Origin: Paenibacillus sp. PvR098
Lineage (GTDB): Bacteria > Bacillota > Bacilli > Paenibacillales > NBRC-103111
NCBI RefSeq assembly: GCF_017833255.1
Contig: NZ_JAFIBU010000001.1
Span: 4,570,501 to 4,634,500 of the forward strand
Reading direction: 5' to 3'
DNA length: 64,000 bases
The notes under the pieces are model-generated. The model was not told the DNA's origin, searched no databases, and saw only the letters and a list, made by a program, of their open reading frames with translations. Both the position numbers and the translations under genes were made by a program. This document shows, in pieces, positions 8,869 to 18,321 of the stretch. Within the stretch, counting starts at the first letter, position 1. The number at the start of each line of letters is the position of its first letter.

Positions 8869-8992
8869 ATATTCGAGCTGGGCCGGAAACAGAAACGTGT
8901 TTTTTGCATCTCTCTTCTGGTAAAATAGGGATTAGTTTGTCGAATGGTTCAAGCGGATGAAGAGAGAATGCGGGAAAGGAAGATGGAGAGGA

Positions 8993-9730
8993 ATGACGGA
9001 GTGGTACGAAAAAAGCTTTGGACAAGATTATTTGTTGGTATATAAGCATCGTGATTTGCAGGGCGCCTACGAGGAGGTGCGCCGGATGATGGAGTGGCTG
9101 GAGCTGCCGGAAGGGGCGGCGGTGCTTGATTTGTGCTGTGGGATGGGGCGCCATTCCATGGCTCTTCATCGCTTCGGCTTTCAGGTGACGGGGGTCGATC
9201 TGTCCGAGGTGCTTCTGGCGGAGGCCAAGAAGCTGGATCAGGAGGGAGAGGTGCGATGGATTCGGGGAGATATGCGCAGTGTGCCCTTGACGGACTCCTT
9301 TGACGCGGTGGTCAATTTGTTTACATCCTTCGGTTATTTTGCCGAAAGTGCGGACAATGAACAAGTATTGAAGGAAATGCGAAGACTGCTTAAACCCGGA
9401 GGGCGGTTTATTATCGATTATTTGAATCCTTCTTATGTGGCCGCCCACCTCGTACCGCATTCGGTGCGCACAGAGGATGAGATAACGATCGAGGAACGGC
9501 GCAGGATCGAGGACGGATTCGTCCGCAAAACGATTGTGCTGCAGGATGAAAGGACCAGAGGGGAACGGGTGTATGAGGAGCAGGTGAAGCTGATTGATCA
9601 TGAATCCTTTTTGAATATGCTAAACCGGGCGGGATTGATTGTGGATGCCGTTTATGGCGGCTACGACGCCTCCCCTTATGAACCTGCCAATTCAAAGCGG
9701 ATGATTTTCGTAGGCAGGAGGGACATGTAG
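8993..9730 (+). CDS. Class I SAM-dependent methyltransferase
   Basis: 245 residues. Motif I is VLDLCCGMG (44-52), followed by the acidic post-I residue in VTGVDLS and motif IV DAVVNLFTSFGYF, which is the usual Methyltransf_25/11 pattern. The substrate cannot be read from the sequence. Start ATG 8993 (MTEWYEKSF) is preferred over the in-frame ATG 8957 because purine-rich GGAAAGGAAG precedes it, whereas nothing resembling a ribosome site precedes 8957. The gene ends at 9730 and the hydrolase gene starts on the next base, so both probably form one operon. Confidence 0.85.
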   Translation: MTEWYEKSFGQDYLLVYKHRDLQGAYEEVRRMMEWLELPEGAAVLDLCCGMGRHSMALHRFGFQVTGVDLSEVLLAEAKKLDQEGEVRWIRGDMRSVPLTDSFDAVVNLFTSFGYFAESADNEQVLKEMRRLLKPGGRFIIDYLNPSYVAAHLVPHSVRTEDEITIEERRRIEDGFVRKTIVLQDERTRGERVYEEQVKLIDHESFLNMLNRAGLIVDAVYGGYDASPYEPANSKRMIFVGRRDM

Positions 9731-10738
9731 ATGCCAAGTCGAACGTCACTATCCTCCGCGGTTACGGAGCACGGCGACGTCCTGCAGGTCAAAGTTCCGC
9801 TGCCGTTTCCCCTGCGTTTTGTCAACAGCTATTTGCTGCCGGGGCCGGACGGCTGGACTTTAATCGATCCGGGCCTCCGGACAGAAGCGGCGGAGCTGCT
9901 TTGGGAGTCGGTACTTGTCGAACGGGAGATTGGCTTTGACCAAATCGAGCGGATCGTGCTTACCCATCATCATCCTGACCATTATGGTTTAGCGGGTTGG
10001 TTTCAAGAGCGCGCCGGGGGTGTTCCGGTTATGATGTCACGTACCGCTTGGGAGCATACACGTCTCCTGTGGGGGGAAGGGCAGTCGATGGCGGAAACAC
10101 TAATGGCACTGTTTCGAACGAATGGGCTGCCTGCTGAGCATGAGGAGGCGATGCGGGAGAACATGGACAGTTTCGTGCAGTCCGTATCTCCGCAGCCGGA
10201 AGTTACCTTTATCGACGAAACCGCGAAAGTACGGCTTGGCATGGACGACTATGAGCCGATTCACACACCTGGACATGCATCCGGGCATTTGTGCTTCTAT
10301 CGTGCCGAAACGGCAACGATGTTTTGCGGTGACCATGTGCTGCCGCAAATTTCACCCAATGTGAGCTACTTGCCGCTGGGTATCGACGAGAATCCGCTCG
10401 CAAGCTATATGGCGAGCTTGGAGCAAATCAGCCGCTACGAAGTACGCCTGGCGTTTCCCGGCCACCGCGAGCCGTTCACTCATTTACAGCAGCGGGCTAA
10501 GGAATTGATTGTTCACCATCGTGAAAGACTCGAATCGATGCGTGCTCACCTGACGGAGCCGCGTACGGCATATGACGTATGCCGCGCTGCCTTCGGCGAT
10601 AAACTGAGCGTGCATCAGCTTAGGTTCGCTCTTTCGGAGACGATGGCGCACCTGATCTGGCTGCGTGAAGTTGGAACAGTGATGGCTGTAGAGCAGCACG
10701 GAATCATCAGATATGAGCAGAAAAAAGGATCATCATAG
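9731..10738 (+). CDS. MBL-fold metallohydrolase with C-terminal winged helix
   Basis: 335 residues. The metallo-beta-lactamase signature HHHPDH is at 79-84, with further metal ligands in HTPGHASGH, FCGDHVLP and FPGHREPF. A C-terminal winged-helix-like region (about 270-330) resembles LACTB2/glyoxalase-II type hydrolases. It probably binds two zinc ions and hydrolyses a thioester, phosphodiester or related bond; the substrate is unknown. GGAGGG lies eight bases before the ATG, within the end of the methyltransferase gene. Confidence 0.87.
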   Translation: MPSRTSLSSAVTEHGDVLQVKVPLPFPLRFVNSYLLPGPDGWTLIDPGLRTEAAELLWESVLVEREIGFDQIERIVLTHHHPDHYGLAGWFQERAGGVPVMMSRTAWEHTRLLWGEGQSMAETLMALFRTNGLPAEHEEAMRENMDSFVQSVSPQPEVTFIDETAKVRLGMDDYEPIHTPGHASGHLCFYRAETATMFCGDHVLPQISPNVSYLPLGIDENPLASYMASLEQISRYEVRLAFPGHREPFTHLQQRAKELIVHHRERLESMRAHLTEPRTAYDVCRAAFGDKLSVHQLRFALSETMAHLIWLREVGTVMAVEQHGIIRYEQKKGSS

Positions 10739-10797
10739 CAAGCTTCGATAAGGTGAAAAGAGACAAGTGTAATGTCGGGTAGGTAAAGTACTGAGCT

Positions 10798-10828
10798 AGC
10801 CTTCGTTCGGAAGAACGAGGGCTTTTTG
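10798..10828 (+). terminator. Terminator after MBL hydrolase gene
   Basis: Stem AGCCTTCGTTC / GAACGAGGGCT with GGAA loop followed by TTTTT. Confidence 0.85.
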
Positions 10829-11000
10829 CTTTTCGGTTTCACTGCTCAATGGGATGGCTGATAGTAATTTAATACCGGAAGTCCGAATGCGATTCGATGA
10901 ATTCTGCATATTTTACGATGAAATGGGAAATATTAGATCAGCGAGAAATGCATAACTTCTGTGATCTGGATATATAGCCCATATGAAAGGGGACGGCTGA

Positions 11001-12080
11001 ATGACAAATGACGGTTTACAATCTGGCGGTTTACGGCTTTGGCTGCTTCCGCTTATCGCATGCCTAGTCACGGGGACCGGCTGCTCGGCATCACCTGATA
11101 AAGGGATGAGGCCCCTTGAGTACGAGGGGGTGCAGCTTACGGTATCCGGAGTTGACGAAGGTCCCGGCGGGCTCCGCGTAACGACTTCGGAGCATTTCAC
11201 CCGTTCTGCGGAAGGGAAGCTCCAGGCCTATGCGGTGGCCGAGCCGCGCGTTCAGTCGTTTGTCTCCTTCGCGGACGCAGCTTGGCAGTGGCATCAGAAA
11301 GCGCCGCCACAGCTGGTAGCCATCGGCGAAGTTTGGGCGCGTGCACACGGCTTCCCGGTGTCTTGGGCGAAGCAGCTGCAGAAGCTTGGTGTGAAGCAAG
11401 GCCGCAAGCCTCTGGTAGCCGTTGTTGAAGGCTCGGCCGAGCAGTGGGTGCGCCGCCCGGGAGCACCCGAAGGAGGCATTACGTTGCTTAGCCAAGCAGG
11501 CTGGACGGGTGACCCGCTTCGTTCCTTTAACTACGGCTATGGCGATGATGTCGTCCTGCCTTACCTGTCCGCGGCTGCCGTCTTGCAACGGAACGAGGGA
11601 GGGATAAGTAATGCACCTCAGGCCGTTGTGTTTAGAAATCAAGAGCTGGTCGCAACGCTTTCTTCCGATCAAAGTGAATGGCTTTCCTGCTTACGGGGCG
11701 GCGATTTGCCTCGGCTCGCTTGGCCAGCTAAGGTTTCTGCCGATTTCGCCTCCGGAAGGAGTCCGGAGCTTCATCAGGTCTCGTGCAGCACGGACATTGC
11801 GTCCAACGGTGATCTGAAGCATCCGAGGCTGAGGATTTCTTTGGCGATAGAGGGACGTTCGAGCGGACAAGCATCAGCCGATCAGTGGGAAGAAGAGATG
11901 AGCCTGCAGGGCACGGAGCTCATCCATTCCCTGCAGGAGCTCCGAACCGACCCGCTGCGCTTAGGAGAAATCGTTCGGCAGCAATACAGCGGTATTTGGA
12001 CGCAGGAGCGTTGGCGGGAAGCTTTAGTCCGGGCGGATGTCACATTGGACGTGGATGTCACGTTACGTGGAGGTCCATAA
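11001..12080 (+). CDS. Ger(x)C family-like spore germination lipoprotein, orphan
   Basis: 359 residues. The N-terminal signal peptide ends in GTGC at about residue 28, an imperfect lipobox. The body follows the Ger(x)C (GerAC/GerBC/GerKC) plan: an early strand (VQLTVSGVDEG), a central LPYL...AVVF..QELVATLS block, and the C-terminal signature DPLRLGEIVRQQYSGIW...W, ending in alternating V/D strands and a glycine, like the family's DvfgfGe...W motif. C subunits of germinant receptors are anchored outside the spore inner membrane and act with A and B subunits. No A or B gene is nearby. The alignment is by eye and the sequence is divergent. Confidence 0.7.
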   Translation: MTNDGLQSGGLRLWLLPLIACLVTGTGCSASPDKGMRPLEYEGVQLTVSGVDEGPGGLRVTTSEHFTRSAEGKLQAYAVAEPRVQSFVSFADAAWQWHQKAPPQLVAIGEVWARAHGFPVSWAKQLQKLGVKQGRKPLVAVVEGSAEQWVRRPGAPEGGITLLSQAGWTGDPLRSFNYGYGDDVVLPYLSAAAVLQRNEGGISNAPQAVVFRNQELVATLSSDQSEWLSCLRGGDLPRLAWPAKVSADFASGRSPELHQVSCSTDIASNGDLKHPRLRISLAIEGRSSGQASADQWEEEMSLQGTELIHSLQELRTDPLRLGEIVRQQYSGIWTQERWREALVRADVTLDVDVTLRGGP

Positions 12081-12082
12081 CA

Positions 12083-12640
12083 ATGAATACACGATATACG
12101 TGGAAACGGGGGGCGGCTTGGGTTGTAGCGCTGTTTCTAGCGGCGTCTCTGTTGACTCTAATGGCCTGTCAGAAAGGACAGACGATGTCTCCAGGGGAAG
12201 GTCAAAATGAAAATCAAGGAGAACAACCCGCCAACCCGCCGACAGCTAAAGTAGAGCTTGTACCGATCAGTTACTCGGACGCGGATAAGCAAATGATTCG
12301 CAATACAGCCAAGATCGCTGGCGTTAATCCCGTTTATGTACCGTTTAAAGCAGCTCCTGACGACAAGCTTGACCAAGTGCAAAGTGCGGGGAAGATCATG
12401 ACGGTGAAATACAATCATATGGCCGTTATGCAATCGGTTGAGGAGATCAGGCCGCTGGCCAGCACAGAGTCAGAGAAAGAAGTGAGACTGAGTACCGGTA
12501 CGGCCAAGTGGGTGAAGGCGGGTGGTCAGACACTGCTCTATTTGAAACAGGGCAAAACGTTCATTGCCATCCAGTCCGCGGAGTCTGTTTCCCCAGAAAC
12601 AATAGAGGCCATTGCCGAATCGCTGGCGCCGCTTGAATAA
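12083..12640 (+). CDS. Putative lipoprotein of unknown function
   Basis: 186 residues. Signal peptide with lipobox LMAC at about residues 26-29, then a low-complexity N/G/E/Q/P-rich linker, then a compact domain with repeated strands ending KQGKTFIAIQSA...EAIAESLAPLE. That ending resembles DUF4367-type domains, but I would not assign it firmly. GGAGG at 12069-12073 lies inside the end of the Ger(x)C-like gene and nine bases before this ATG, so the two lipoproteins are coupled and probably function together. A longer reading in the same frame from 11885 overlaps the previous gene and is not credible. Confidence 0.72.
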   Translation: MNTRYTWKRGAAWVVALFLAASLLTLMACQKGQTMSPGEGQNENQGEQPANPPTAKVELVPISYSDADKQMIRNTAKIAGVNPVYVPFKAAPDDKLDQVQSAGKIMTVKYNHMAVMQSVEEIRPLASTESEKEVRLSTGTAKWVKAGGQTLLYLKQGKTFIAIQSAESVSPETIEAIAESLAPLE

Positions 12641-12662
12641 ATAAGAGCTGTTAATAACAAGG

Positions 12663-12702
12663 AGGGCGATGCTTCCCGTAATCGAGAGGCATCGCCCTTT
12701 CT
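12663..12702. terminator. Bidirectional terminator between convergent genes
   Basis: Arms AGGGCGATGC (12663-12672) and GCATCGCCCT (12689-12698), followed by TT on the plus strand. It separates the lipoprotein gene from the convergent PgpA-like gene. Confidence 0.75.
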
Positions 12703-12713
12703 CTAAGGGAGCG

Positions 12714-13232
12714 TTACTGCTTCGCTCGTTTCTCCTTCTCTTCCTGTTTGCGATGTGCGATCCGGCTGCTGGCCGAAGCGGCGACGGCGCCAACAATGTC
12801 GTCCAGAAAGGTATGTTTGTGTTCGCCGTTTTTATCGTTCAGCCGCTTTACAATGCCCGGTTTGAGCTTGTCGATATACCCAAAATTCGTAAGACCAATG
12901 CTGCCGTATACGTTAACGATGGATAACGCCAGGATTTCATCGCACCCATACAGTCCCTCATCGTTCTCGATCATTTCCTGAAGAGGGGACATTAGTTTGC
13001 CTTGTTCTGCCAAGATATCGAGCTGAATGCCTGTCAGGATGGCGTTCTGGACTTCCCGTTTGGATAATACCATCTCCACACTCACCAAGCATTCTTCCAA
13101 TGTCAGGCTCTCGTAATAGTCCTTTTGCAGAAAATAGGTTAATTCCGCAATATCCTCCGCCCGGACCCCGCGCTCCAATAGCCATTCACGGGATGCTTCT
13201 GCCACTTTTTGACTGTTCAAACTGTATTTCAT
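12714..13232 (-). CDS. Phosphatidylglycerophosphatase A-related protein (YutG-like)
   Basis: 172 residues, starting MKYSLNSQKV at 13232, with GGAGG upstream on the minus strand. The region EILALSIVNVYGSIGLTNFGYIDKLKPG followed by HTFLDDIVGAVAAS matches the Firmicute PgpA/YutG family, whose members dephosphorylate phosphatidylglycerophosphate in phosphatidylglycerol synthesis. These proteins are shorter and less hydrophobic than enterobacterial PgpA, and activity for this one is inferred from family. A further upstream ATG at 13301 lacks a ribosome site. Confidence 0.8.
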   Translation of the reverse strand: MKYSLNSQKVAEASREWLLERGVRAEDIAELTYFLQKDYYESLTLEECLVSVEMVLSKREVQNAILTGIQLDILAEQGKLMSPLQEMIENDEGLYGCDEILALSIVNVYGSIGLTNFGYIDKLKPGIVKRLNDKNGEHKHTFLDDIVGAVAASASSRIAHRKQEEKEKRAKQ

Positions 13233-13428
13233 GAGGATGCCTCCTTCGAATTCCGAAACAAACAAGTGATTACTCTTACCCTGCTGCTTTGAGGTATACA
13301 TGGCTTGGGTGACTCACCTCTTTTTGGAAAAACACATCTTTAATTATAGGCTTCAAGAACTGGTGAAATCAAGGATTCTTCCGTCTACAGAATCATGAAA
13401 ACAAGTCCGAATACGCGGACAAATTATT

Positions 13429-13459
13429 GTCATAAACTTGTCTCCGTTTCGTATACATA
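13429..13459 (+). promoter_or_regulatory. Candidate sigma-E type promoter for gerM
   Basis: GTCATAA at 13429-13435 and CGTATACATA at 13450-13459, about 14 bases apart, resemble the mother-cell sigma-E pattern (ATA-containing -35, CATACAAT-like -10). The position, 44 bases before gerM, fits. This is a visual match only. Confidence 0.4.
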
Positions 13460-13502
13460 GAGTAAAAAAGGACAACACCCCGACATTGAAGGAGGAAAAG
13501 CA

Positions 13503-14537
13503 ATGAAACAGTACAATTGGACACGGTGGGCCGCCGTTACAGGCATTGCGGTGCTGCTGACTTCCGGCTGCTCGGAAGTGACGAAGGAACAATCCCAGCC
13601 GATCGATCCTCCACAGACCGGAACGAATGCTGCGGAAACCGGGGCGATAGCCGTCTCGGCTGCGATTGTAAATCCGATGCAGGTTACGGTATATGCAAAG
13701 GATGAGAAAGGGTTCGTCGCTCCCATTGCCATACAGGTTGAGAAAACAGAAGGCACGGCCAAGAGAGCTCTGGAATACATGGTGGAAGGCGGGCCTTCCC
13801 AAGGCCGGCTTCCCGCGGGATTCACCAGCCTGCTTCCCAAAGGAACGGAAATCAAAGGCATCAGCATCAAAGATAAGCTCGCTATCGTAGATTTCTCCAA
13901 TTCTTTCACAGATTATAACCTGCAGGATGAAAGGAAAATACTGGAGGCTGTTACATGGACGCTTACGAGCTTTCCGACAGTGGACAATGTGCAAATTCGC
14001 GTAGAGGGTAAAGCTCTGAAGGAAATGCCCGTCGGTGGAACGCCGATGGATGAGTCGCTGACTCGAGCGATGGGCATTAATTTGGAAAAGCCAGAGCATG
14101 TACAGTATGGTCAGACGACCCCTGTGACGCTTTATTTTTTAAGTCAGAACCAGGAAGAATACACTTATTACGTGCCTGTGACCCGGTTAATTAATCGGAC
14201 GGATGAGGTAGCTGAAGCGATCGTACAGCAGCTTATAGCCGGCCCGGATGAGAAGAAAGGCTTGGCTTCTGTTATGGCGCCGGGAGCGGAGCTATTGGAG
14301 GTAAGCAAAGCGGAGGATGTCATAACGGTTAATTTCTCAGACACGATGCTCGGATCGGACAAAAAAGCCCCGGCTGAAGCGCTGAAGGCGGTTGTGCTTT
14401 CCTTGACGGAGAATGCGAGTGCGGCCACCAAGGTGCAAATTTTGGTTAACGGTGAAGCTAAGGTGAGTGCTACAGATAATCAAAGCTATGCCAAACCGGT
14501 GGCCAGACCTCAGGCAGTCAATCAGATCAAATTGTAA
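13503..14537 (+). CDS. gerM: Sporulation/germination lipoprotein GerM
   Basis: 344 residues with a lipoprotein signal (LLTSGC near residue 23) and two tandem GerMN domains (about 60-170 and 205-320), each with the pattern YLL-(basic)-hydrophobic-VDFSNSF/VNFSDTM. In B. subtilis GerM is a lipoprotein needed for assembly of the SpoIIIA-SpoIIQ channel and for germination. The following rph and rdgB genes reproduce the B. subtilis gerM-rph-ysnA order, which supports orthology. GGAGG precedes the ATG. Confidence 0.93.
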   Translation: MKQYNWTRWAAVTGIAVLLTSGCSEVTKEQSQPIDPPQTGTNAAETGAIAVSAAIVNPMQVTVYAKDEKGFVAPIAIQVEKTEGTAKRALEYMVEGGPSQGRLPAGFTSLLPKGTEIKGISIKDKLAIVDFSNSFTDYNLQDERKILEAVTWTLTSFPTVDNVQIRVEGKALKEMPVGGTPMDESLTRAMGINLEKPEHVQYGQTTPVTLYFLSQNQEEYTYYVPVTRLINRTDEVAEAIVQQLIAGPDEKKGLASVMAPGAELLEVSKAEDVITVNFSDTMLGSDKKAPAEALKAVVLSLTENASAATKVQILVNGEAKVSATDNQSYAKPVARPQAVNQIKL

Positions 14538-14555
14538 TCCTTATTAGCAGTTGTA

Positions 14556-14596
14556 TCCCCCTTTATGCGGCTGTAACGGATAAGGGGGGATTTTTA
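14556..14596 (+). terminator. Terminator after gerM
   Basis: Stem of TCCCCCTTTA pairing imperfectly with TAAGGGGGGA, loop of about 15 bases, followed by TTTTT. Confidence 0.75.
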
Positions 14597-14702
14597 TCGA
14601 TTCAGACGGAGCGCGTCTTAACGGAAGGCGTTGCCGGTTGGTTTTCCATATTTGCTCTGGTACAATAAGGAGCGTCAGAGCAAAAGGAGGAAGAAGCACT
14701 TG

Positions 14703-15464
14703 ATGAGAAACGATGGGCGAAAAGCCGATGAAACAAGGCCAATAAAAATTACGGCAAACTATAATAAACATGCGGAAGGTTCCGTGCTCATTGAGGTGGG
14801 CGATACGAAGGTGATCTGTACCGCGACGATAGAAGAGCGGGTCCCTCCCTTCATGAAAGGGCAGGGGAAGGGCTGGGTCACAGCGGAATATTCGATGCTG
14901 CCCCGCGCGACTTCGGTCCGCAACCAAAGGGAATCCGCAAGAGGCAAGCTGGGCGGACGTACTATGGAAATTCAGCGTTTGATCGGACGCGCACTGCGTT
15001 CCGTGGTCAATCTCGAAGCGCTGGGCGAAAGGTCCGTCACGCTCGATTGCGATGTGATTCAAGCGGACGGAGGTACTAGAACGACTTCTATTACGGGGGC
15101 GTTCGTGGCGATGGCCATCGCCATCGACAAGGTGGCAAACGATAAAAAATTAAGCCGTTTTCCGATCATTGATTTTCTCGGTTCGGTCAGCGTAGGCATA
15201 ATCCAAGAACAAGCTCTCCTCGATCTGAATTACGAAGAAGATTCCAAAGCCAAGGTAGATATGAATGTCGTCATGACCGGTAACGGGAAATTCGTGGAGG
15301 TTCAAGGGACAGGGGAAGAAGCGGCGTTCTCCCGCGAAGAGCTGGATGAGCTGCTCATGTTAGCGGAGCTTGGTATTCAATCGATGATCAGTGAGCAGGA
15401 GAAGGTACTTGGAACCATCTCGGACCGGATCAGGGGGGCTGCCCATGCCGCCGCTCGGTCCTGA
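14703..15464 (+). CDS. rph: Ribonuclease PH
   Basis: 253 residues starting [10 protein letters not shown]. It contains the RNase PH core: [33 protein letters not shown] and [20 protein letters not shown]. The enzyme trims tRNA 3' ends phosphorolytically. AAAGGAGG (14683-14690) is 12 bases before ATG 14703; the TTG three bases earlier is a possible alternative start. The longer in-frame reading from 14631 is not supported. The 3' end overlaps rdgB by 20 bases, as expected for coupled genes. Confidence 0.96.
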   Translation: MRNDGRKADETRPIKITANYNKHAEGSVLIEVGDTKVICTATIEERVPPFMKGQGKGWVTAEYSMLPRATSVRNQRESARGKLGGRTMEIQRLIGRALRSVVNLEALGERSVTLDCDVIQADGGTRTTSITGAFVAMAIAIDKVANDKKLSRFPIIDFLGSVSVGIIQEQALLDLNYEEDSKAKVDMNVVMTGNGKFVEVQGTGEEAAFSREELDELLMLAELGIQSMISEQEKVLGTISDRIRGAAHAAARS

Positions 15465-16089
15465 AATCTTAATCGCAACCAAAAACGCAGGTAAAGTAAA
15501 AGAGTTCGAATCCCTCTTTCGGGACAAAGGCTTACAGGTTCGCAGCCTGCTTGATTACCCGGAAATCCCGGACATTCCTGAGGATGGGGAGACATTTGCC
15601 GCTAATGCTTTGATCAAGGCAAAAGCGATCGCTTTGAGGTTCGGTGTTGCCGTCGCCGCTGACGATTCAGGCTTATGTGTTGATCGTCTGAACGGAGCTC
15701 CGGGAGTCTATTCTGCGCGTTACGCGGGAGAACCGTCGGACGATGCGGCGAACAACCGCAAACTGCTTGAGGAACTGGGCAAGCTCGATGCGGTTGCGCA
15801 AGCTCCTGGGCGAGAGGGAGATCCCGTTCAGCTAAGTCCGGCACGATTCGTCTGCGCCATAGCGCTGGTGGATAAGAACGGAGAGCCGATGGCTGAGGTT
15901 GAAGGCGAATGCGAAGGTGTCATCATTAGCTCTCCGAGAGGAGAGCGTGGCTTCGGTTATGACCCGCTCTTTTATGTGCCTGAGCTTGGACGTACGCTCG
16001 CCGAGCTTACGCTGGAGGAGAAGAACGCCTTGAGCCACCGGGGACGGGCGCTGCGCATGCTTTGGGACAGACTTGCAGAACGTGAATAA
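15445..16089 (+). CDS. rdgB: XTP/dITP diphosphatase (RdgB/HAM1 family)
   Basis: 214 residues. N-terminal [18 protein letters not shown], then [40 protein letters not shown] and the final SHRGRAL are the conserved HAM1 motifs. It hydrolyses non-canonical purine nucleotides (ITP, XTP) so they are kept out of DNA and RNA. ATG 15445 is preceded by AGGGGGGCT and lies inside the end of rph. A segment of about 20 residues (around 110-130, [15 protein letters not shown]) is longer than in many homologues and looks like a loop insertion. Confidence 0.95.
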   Translation: MPPLGPEILIATKNAGKVKEFESLFRDKGLQVRSLLDYPEIPDIPEDGETFAANALIKAKAIALRFGVAVAADDSGLCVDRLNGAPGVYSARYAGEPSDDAANNRKLLEELGKLDAVAQAPGREGDPVQLSPARFVCAIALVDKNGEPMAEVEGECEGVIISSPRGERGFGYDPLFYVPELGRTLAELTLEEKNALSHRGRALRMLWDRLAERE

Positions 16090-16092
16090 ACG

Positions 16093-16146
16093 AAAGACGG
16101 GACTGACCTGCACGGTGAAACATACCGGCAGTCAGTCCCGTCTTTC
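16093..16146. terminator. Bidirectional terminator between rdgB and asnB
   Basis: Perfect 15-bp arms AAAGACGGGACTGAC (16093-16107) and GTCAGTCCCGTCTTT (16131-16145), with a 23-base loop. Confidence 0.85.
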
Positions 16147-16166
16147 ATTTAGTGGCCTTCACGCCC

Positions 16167-18011
16167 TCAGCGAATTCCGACTTTATAGCTGCGAAGCCAC
16201 GTATCCACTTGAGCGAGGTAGGCAAAGAGCTGGGGCCCCGTCATCAGCTGTCCGAACCAAGGGAGGTCGAACCGGCCGTCCTCATTCTCAGCTAACGCGC
16301 GAATTTTGGCGACATCGATGAATTGCAGCAGCGGCGAGGATGAATCGTTCAAAATATCCAGCACCCAGGAGCGGACGGCAGACAAGTAGTTTGGATTATG
16401 CGTTTTTGGATACGGGCTCTTTTTGCGAGTAAGCACATCTTCCGGCATGGTGCCTTTCAGCGCTTTGCGCAGGATACCCTTCTCACGGTCGCCAGCCGTC
16501 TTGACTTCCCACGGAATATTCCAGACATATTCAACGAGCCGATGATCGCAGAATGGAACGCGAACCTCAAGTCCGACTGCCATGCTCATCCTGTCCTTCC
16601 TGTCGAGGAGGGTTGGCATAAAGCGGGTGATATTGAGATACGACATCTCACGCATCCGGTTCTGCTGCCGGTCCTCGCCTACGAGCCGCGGCACCTCGGA
16701 TAACGCCTGACGATACCGTTCCTGGACATATTGCTCCGGCTTTACCCACTCAACAAAATCAGGCGAAAGCAGAGCGATCCGTTCTGGAGTTGCCAGCGAC
16801 CAAGGGAAGGTTTGAGCGTTTAAGGCATCCTCCCGGTGAAACCAAGGATAACCGCCGAATATTTCATCCGCGGCCTCGCCGGAAATCGCCACTGTGGCAT
16901 CCTTTTTGATTTCTTGGCAGAACAAGTACAGGGAGCCGTCAACATCGGCCATACCAGGTGAATCCCGGGCGTATACAACGGCTTTCAAGGATTCGACAAG
17001 CTCTGGCGTATCAAATTCCAGCGCGTGATGAACGGTGCCTAAATATTCCGTCATCCGCTGGATCCAATGTGCATCGGCGTTCGGCTGGAAGGCGCTCGCT
17101 TTAAAATGCTTGCTGTTGTCTACATAATCGATCGAGTACGTATGCAGTTTGCCGAGCCCTTGCTCCCGATAATAACGGGAAGCGAAAGAGGTAAGCGCGC
17201 TGGAATCAAGCCCTCCTGAGAGCAGCGTGCAGATCGGCACATCGGAAGCGAGCTGCCGCTGGACCGTATCCTCCAGAAGCTCGCGCACTTTATCTGCGGT
17301 CGCTTCGACGGTATCTTCGTGAGGCTTGCTTTCAAGCTTCCAATAAGCGCGGATTCGAATGCCGTTTGCATCCATGACCATGCAATGCCCGGGCTTAAGC
17401 TCATGCATATTTTTGTACACGCCGTGTCCTGGGGTACGAGCAGGTCCTACGGCAAAAATTTCGGCCAGGCCTTCACCGCTGATTTGGGCGGGGAAATCGG
17501 GATGCGCCAGAATGGCTTTGGGCTCTGAACCGAAGAGCAGTCTGCCTTCCGTGTACGAATAAAAAAACGGCTTGACGCCAAGCCGGTCACGGGCCGCAAA
17601 CAGCGATTGCTCCTCATTGTCCCAAACGGCGAACGCGAAAATACCGTTAAACCGATCGACGCAGGCTCGGCCCCATTCGATAAAGGCTACGAGGAGAACC
17701 TCAGTGTCGCACGTTGTTTGAAAACGATGACCGCGCAGCTCTAACTCTTTTTTTAGCTCGGGGGCATTATACAGCTCTCCGTTGTATACGATGCTAAAGG
17801 TGTTATCGCCTGCTCTTCGCGTCATCGGCTGTGCACCATTCTCCGGGTCCATAACACTGAGCCGCCGATGGCCAAGCGCGCATCGGTGCGTGATCCAGGT
17901 ACCGGAAGCGTCGGGACCGCGCGGAGCAAGTGTATCCGTCATATTTTCAAGAATGGACGGATACTGTGTTAAGTCTTTGTGCCAATCAATCCATCCCGTG
18001 ATTCCACACAT
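16167..18011 (-). CDS. asnB: Asparagine synthetase (glutamine-hydrolysing)
   Basis: 614 residues. The start at 18011 (MCGITGWID) places the catalytic Cys at position 2, as required for the class II glutaminase domain (about 2-210). The synthetase domain follows with the PPi loop LSGGLDSSALTSF and GEAADEIFGGYPWF. It converts aspartate, glutamine and ATP to asparagine. The extra 13 residues of the longer reading would block the N-terminal nucleophile and are rejected. AGAGAGGA precedes the chosen ATG. It stands alone on the minus strand. Confidence 0.96.
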   Translation of the reverse strand: MCGITGWIDWHKDLTQYPSILENMTDTLAPRGPDASGTWITHRCALGHRRLSVMDPENGAQPMTRRAGDNTFSIVYNGELYNAPELKKELELRGHRFQTTCDTEVLLVAFIEWGRACVDRFNGIFAFAVWDNEEQSLFAARDRLGVKPFFYSYTEGRLLFGSEPKAILAHPDFPAQISGEGLAEIFAVGPARTPGHGVYKNMHELKPGHCMVMDANGIRIRAYWKLESKPHEDTVEATADKVRELLEDTVQRQLASDVPICTLLSGGLDSSALTSFASRYYREQGLGKLHTYSIDYVDNSKHFKASAFQPNADAHWIQRMTEYLGTVHHALEFDTPELVESLKAVVYARDSPGMADVDGSLYLFCQEIKKDATVAISGEAADEIFGGYPWFHREDALNAQTFPWSLATPERIALLSPDFVEWVKPEQYVQERYRQALSEVPRLVGEDRQQNRMREMSYLNITRFMPTLLDRKDRMSMAVGLEVRVPFCDHRLVEYVWNIPWEVKTAGDREKGILRKALKGTMPEDVLTRKKSPYPKTHNPNYLSAVRSWVLDILNDSSSPLLQFIDVAKIRALAENEDGRFDLPWFGQLMTGPQLFAYLAQVDTWLRSYKVGIR

Positions 18012-18113
18012 AACCTTCATCCTCTCTGATCTCTGGACTGTCAATGCCAAACAAGCCTACCTACAAAAGCGACAGCAAGATGTTAAAGGTTATGCTGTAA
18101 AAACGCGCTTGAT

Positions 18114-18134
18114 GTCTGTCCGACGCGGACAGAC
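18114..18134. promoter_or_regulatory. Inverted repeat between asnB and the divergent gene
   Basis: GTCTGTCC-GACGC-GGACAGAC, perfect 8-bp arms around 5 bases, about 100 bases upstream of asnB on the minus strand and just before a plausible plus-strand -35 (TTGACG 18145-18150, with TCGAAT 17 bases later). It has no T run, so an operator is more likely than a terminator. Confidence 0.4.
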
Positions 18135-18321
18135 GACCTAAAACTTGACGAACAATTGGACAAACGATCGAATAAAAGTTACACTGGTTCATATAAATCT
18201 CTTGGGGAAGTTCTGCCTTGCGCGGCTCATGAATAGAAATCGGAGCTTTTGTCCCATTCTATGTTCATAGGAACGCAGGACAGGAAGGCAGACGATCAAC
18301 ATGTAAAGGTGGTCATAAGGT

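Noticed and set aside
11885-12082. Longer start for the second lipoprotein
   Set aside because: It overlaps the Ger(x)C-like gene and would bury the signal peptide; ATG 12083 with GGAGG is far better.
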